A DNA stretch of 43,440 nucleotides, from contig JABFRQ010000009.1 in the NCBI GenBank assembly GCA_013141075.1, positions 1 through 43,440 on the forward strand, given 5' to 3'. The DNA is from Methylotenera sp. (GTDB lineage Bacteria > Pseudomonadota > Gammaproteobacteria > Burkholderiales > Methylophilaceae). The translations under genes were made by a program, and so were the position numbers. Shown here one piece after another: positions 43,330 to 43,440 of the stretch (within the stretch, counting starts at the first letter, position 1; each line of letters starts with the position of its first letter). The notes below the pieces were generated by a model. That model had not been told where the DNA came from and did not search any database. It worked only from the letters and a program-made list of their open reading frames with translations.

Positions 43330-43440
43330 TTAAGCATCGAGCAAACCGCTACGCATGGCTATTAGCGCAATTTCCGCCGAGTTATTTGCATTAAGCTTTT
43401 GTTTGATATTATAAAGATGCGTACCAACAGTTCTTGGGCT
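43330..43440 (-). CDS. LuxR/NarL-type response regulator, C-terminal end only
   Basis: Thirty-six codons and the stop (TAA at 43332-43330) read SPRTVGTHLYNIKQKLNANN then SAEIALIAMRSGLLDA. This is the recognition helix and last helix of a GerE/LuxR helix-turn-helix domain, as in GacA/UvrY/NarL response regulators. The upstream part, including any receiver domain, is outside the window. The target cannot be told. Confidence 0.85.
   Translation of the reverse strand, partial: SPRTVGTHLYNIKQKLNANNSAEIALIAMRSGLLDA

Overview
The window reads as a stretch of ordinary chromosome from a betaproteobacterium. The gene set (RNase E, Orn, RsgA, MutL-MiaA, TsaE-amidase, an endonuclease-type MutL, DUF3301 and DUF3147 proteins, an ExaC/AcoD-type aldehyde dehydrogenase followed by DUF779) and the moderately AT-leaning base composition fit Methylophilaceae (Methylotenera or Methylophilus type). 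That assignment is inference from family recognition, not from a search. I found no rRNA, tRNA, prophage, insertion sequence, integron or CRISPR array. Genes are dense and lie on both strands.

Layout. 1-7.1 kb: the 3' part of rne, a fluoride channel (crcB), glycogen synthase (glgA), oligoribonuclease (orn), an M48 membrane peptidase broken by a one-base frameshift, and rsgA. 7.3-10.7 kb: a two-gene cyclic-di-GMP module, an HD-GYP protein that has lost the His of its HD pair and an overlapping GGDEF(degenerate)-EAL protein. 10.7-11.4 kb: queD and a block of repeats, including a perfect 28-bp inverted repeat. 11.4-16 kb: a minus-strand operon mutL - methyltransferase - miaA - rmlB. 16-20.6 kb: a SUV3-like RNA helicase, tsaE-amidase, and queG, whose start codon overlaps that of tsaE on the other strand. 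20.6-22.7 kb: amtB with a clear sigma-54 promoter and two NtrC boxes, and an unrecognised protein built of two repeats. 22.8-28 kb: DUF3301, a Fur-regulated TonB receptor, hslO, a type IV pilin-like gene and a SpoU-family RNA methyltransferase. 28.2-32.9 kb: aqpZ, an RsuA-type pseudouridine synthase with a lipocalin, YgiQ, and DUF3147. 33-36.2 kb: a copper-type operon (Cys/His-rich exported protein, outer membrane efflux lipoprotein, Tat-exported multicopper oxidase). 36.6-38.7 kb: aldehyde dehydrogenase and DUF779. 38.8-42.3 kb: argD-argF-argG with a leader that looks like a transcription attenuator. 42.4-43.4 kb: an EamA transporter, a small repeat and the 3' end of a LuxR-type regulator.

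How the genes fit together. RNA turnover and modification are well represented (RNase E, Orn, SUV3-like helicase, QueD and QueG for queuosine, MiaA, TsaE, RsuA-like, SpoU-type). The regulation that can be read most directly is nitrogen control of amtB, iron control of the TonB receptor by Fur, and a probable arginine-sensing leader in front of argD. The least explained elements are the two-repeat REFY.FW protein, the Cys/His-rich protein heading the copper operon, the degenerate HD-GYP/EAL pair, and a small family of related hairpins at gene ends.
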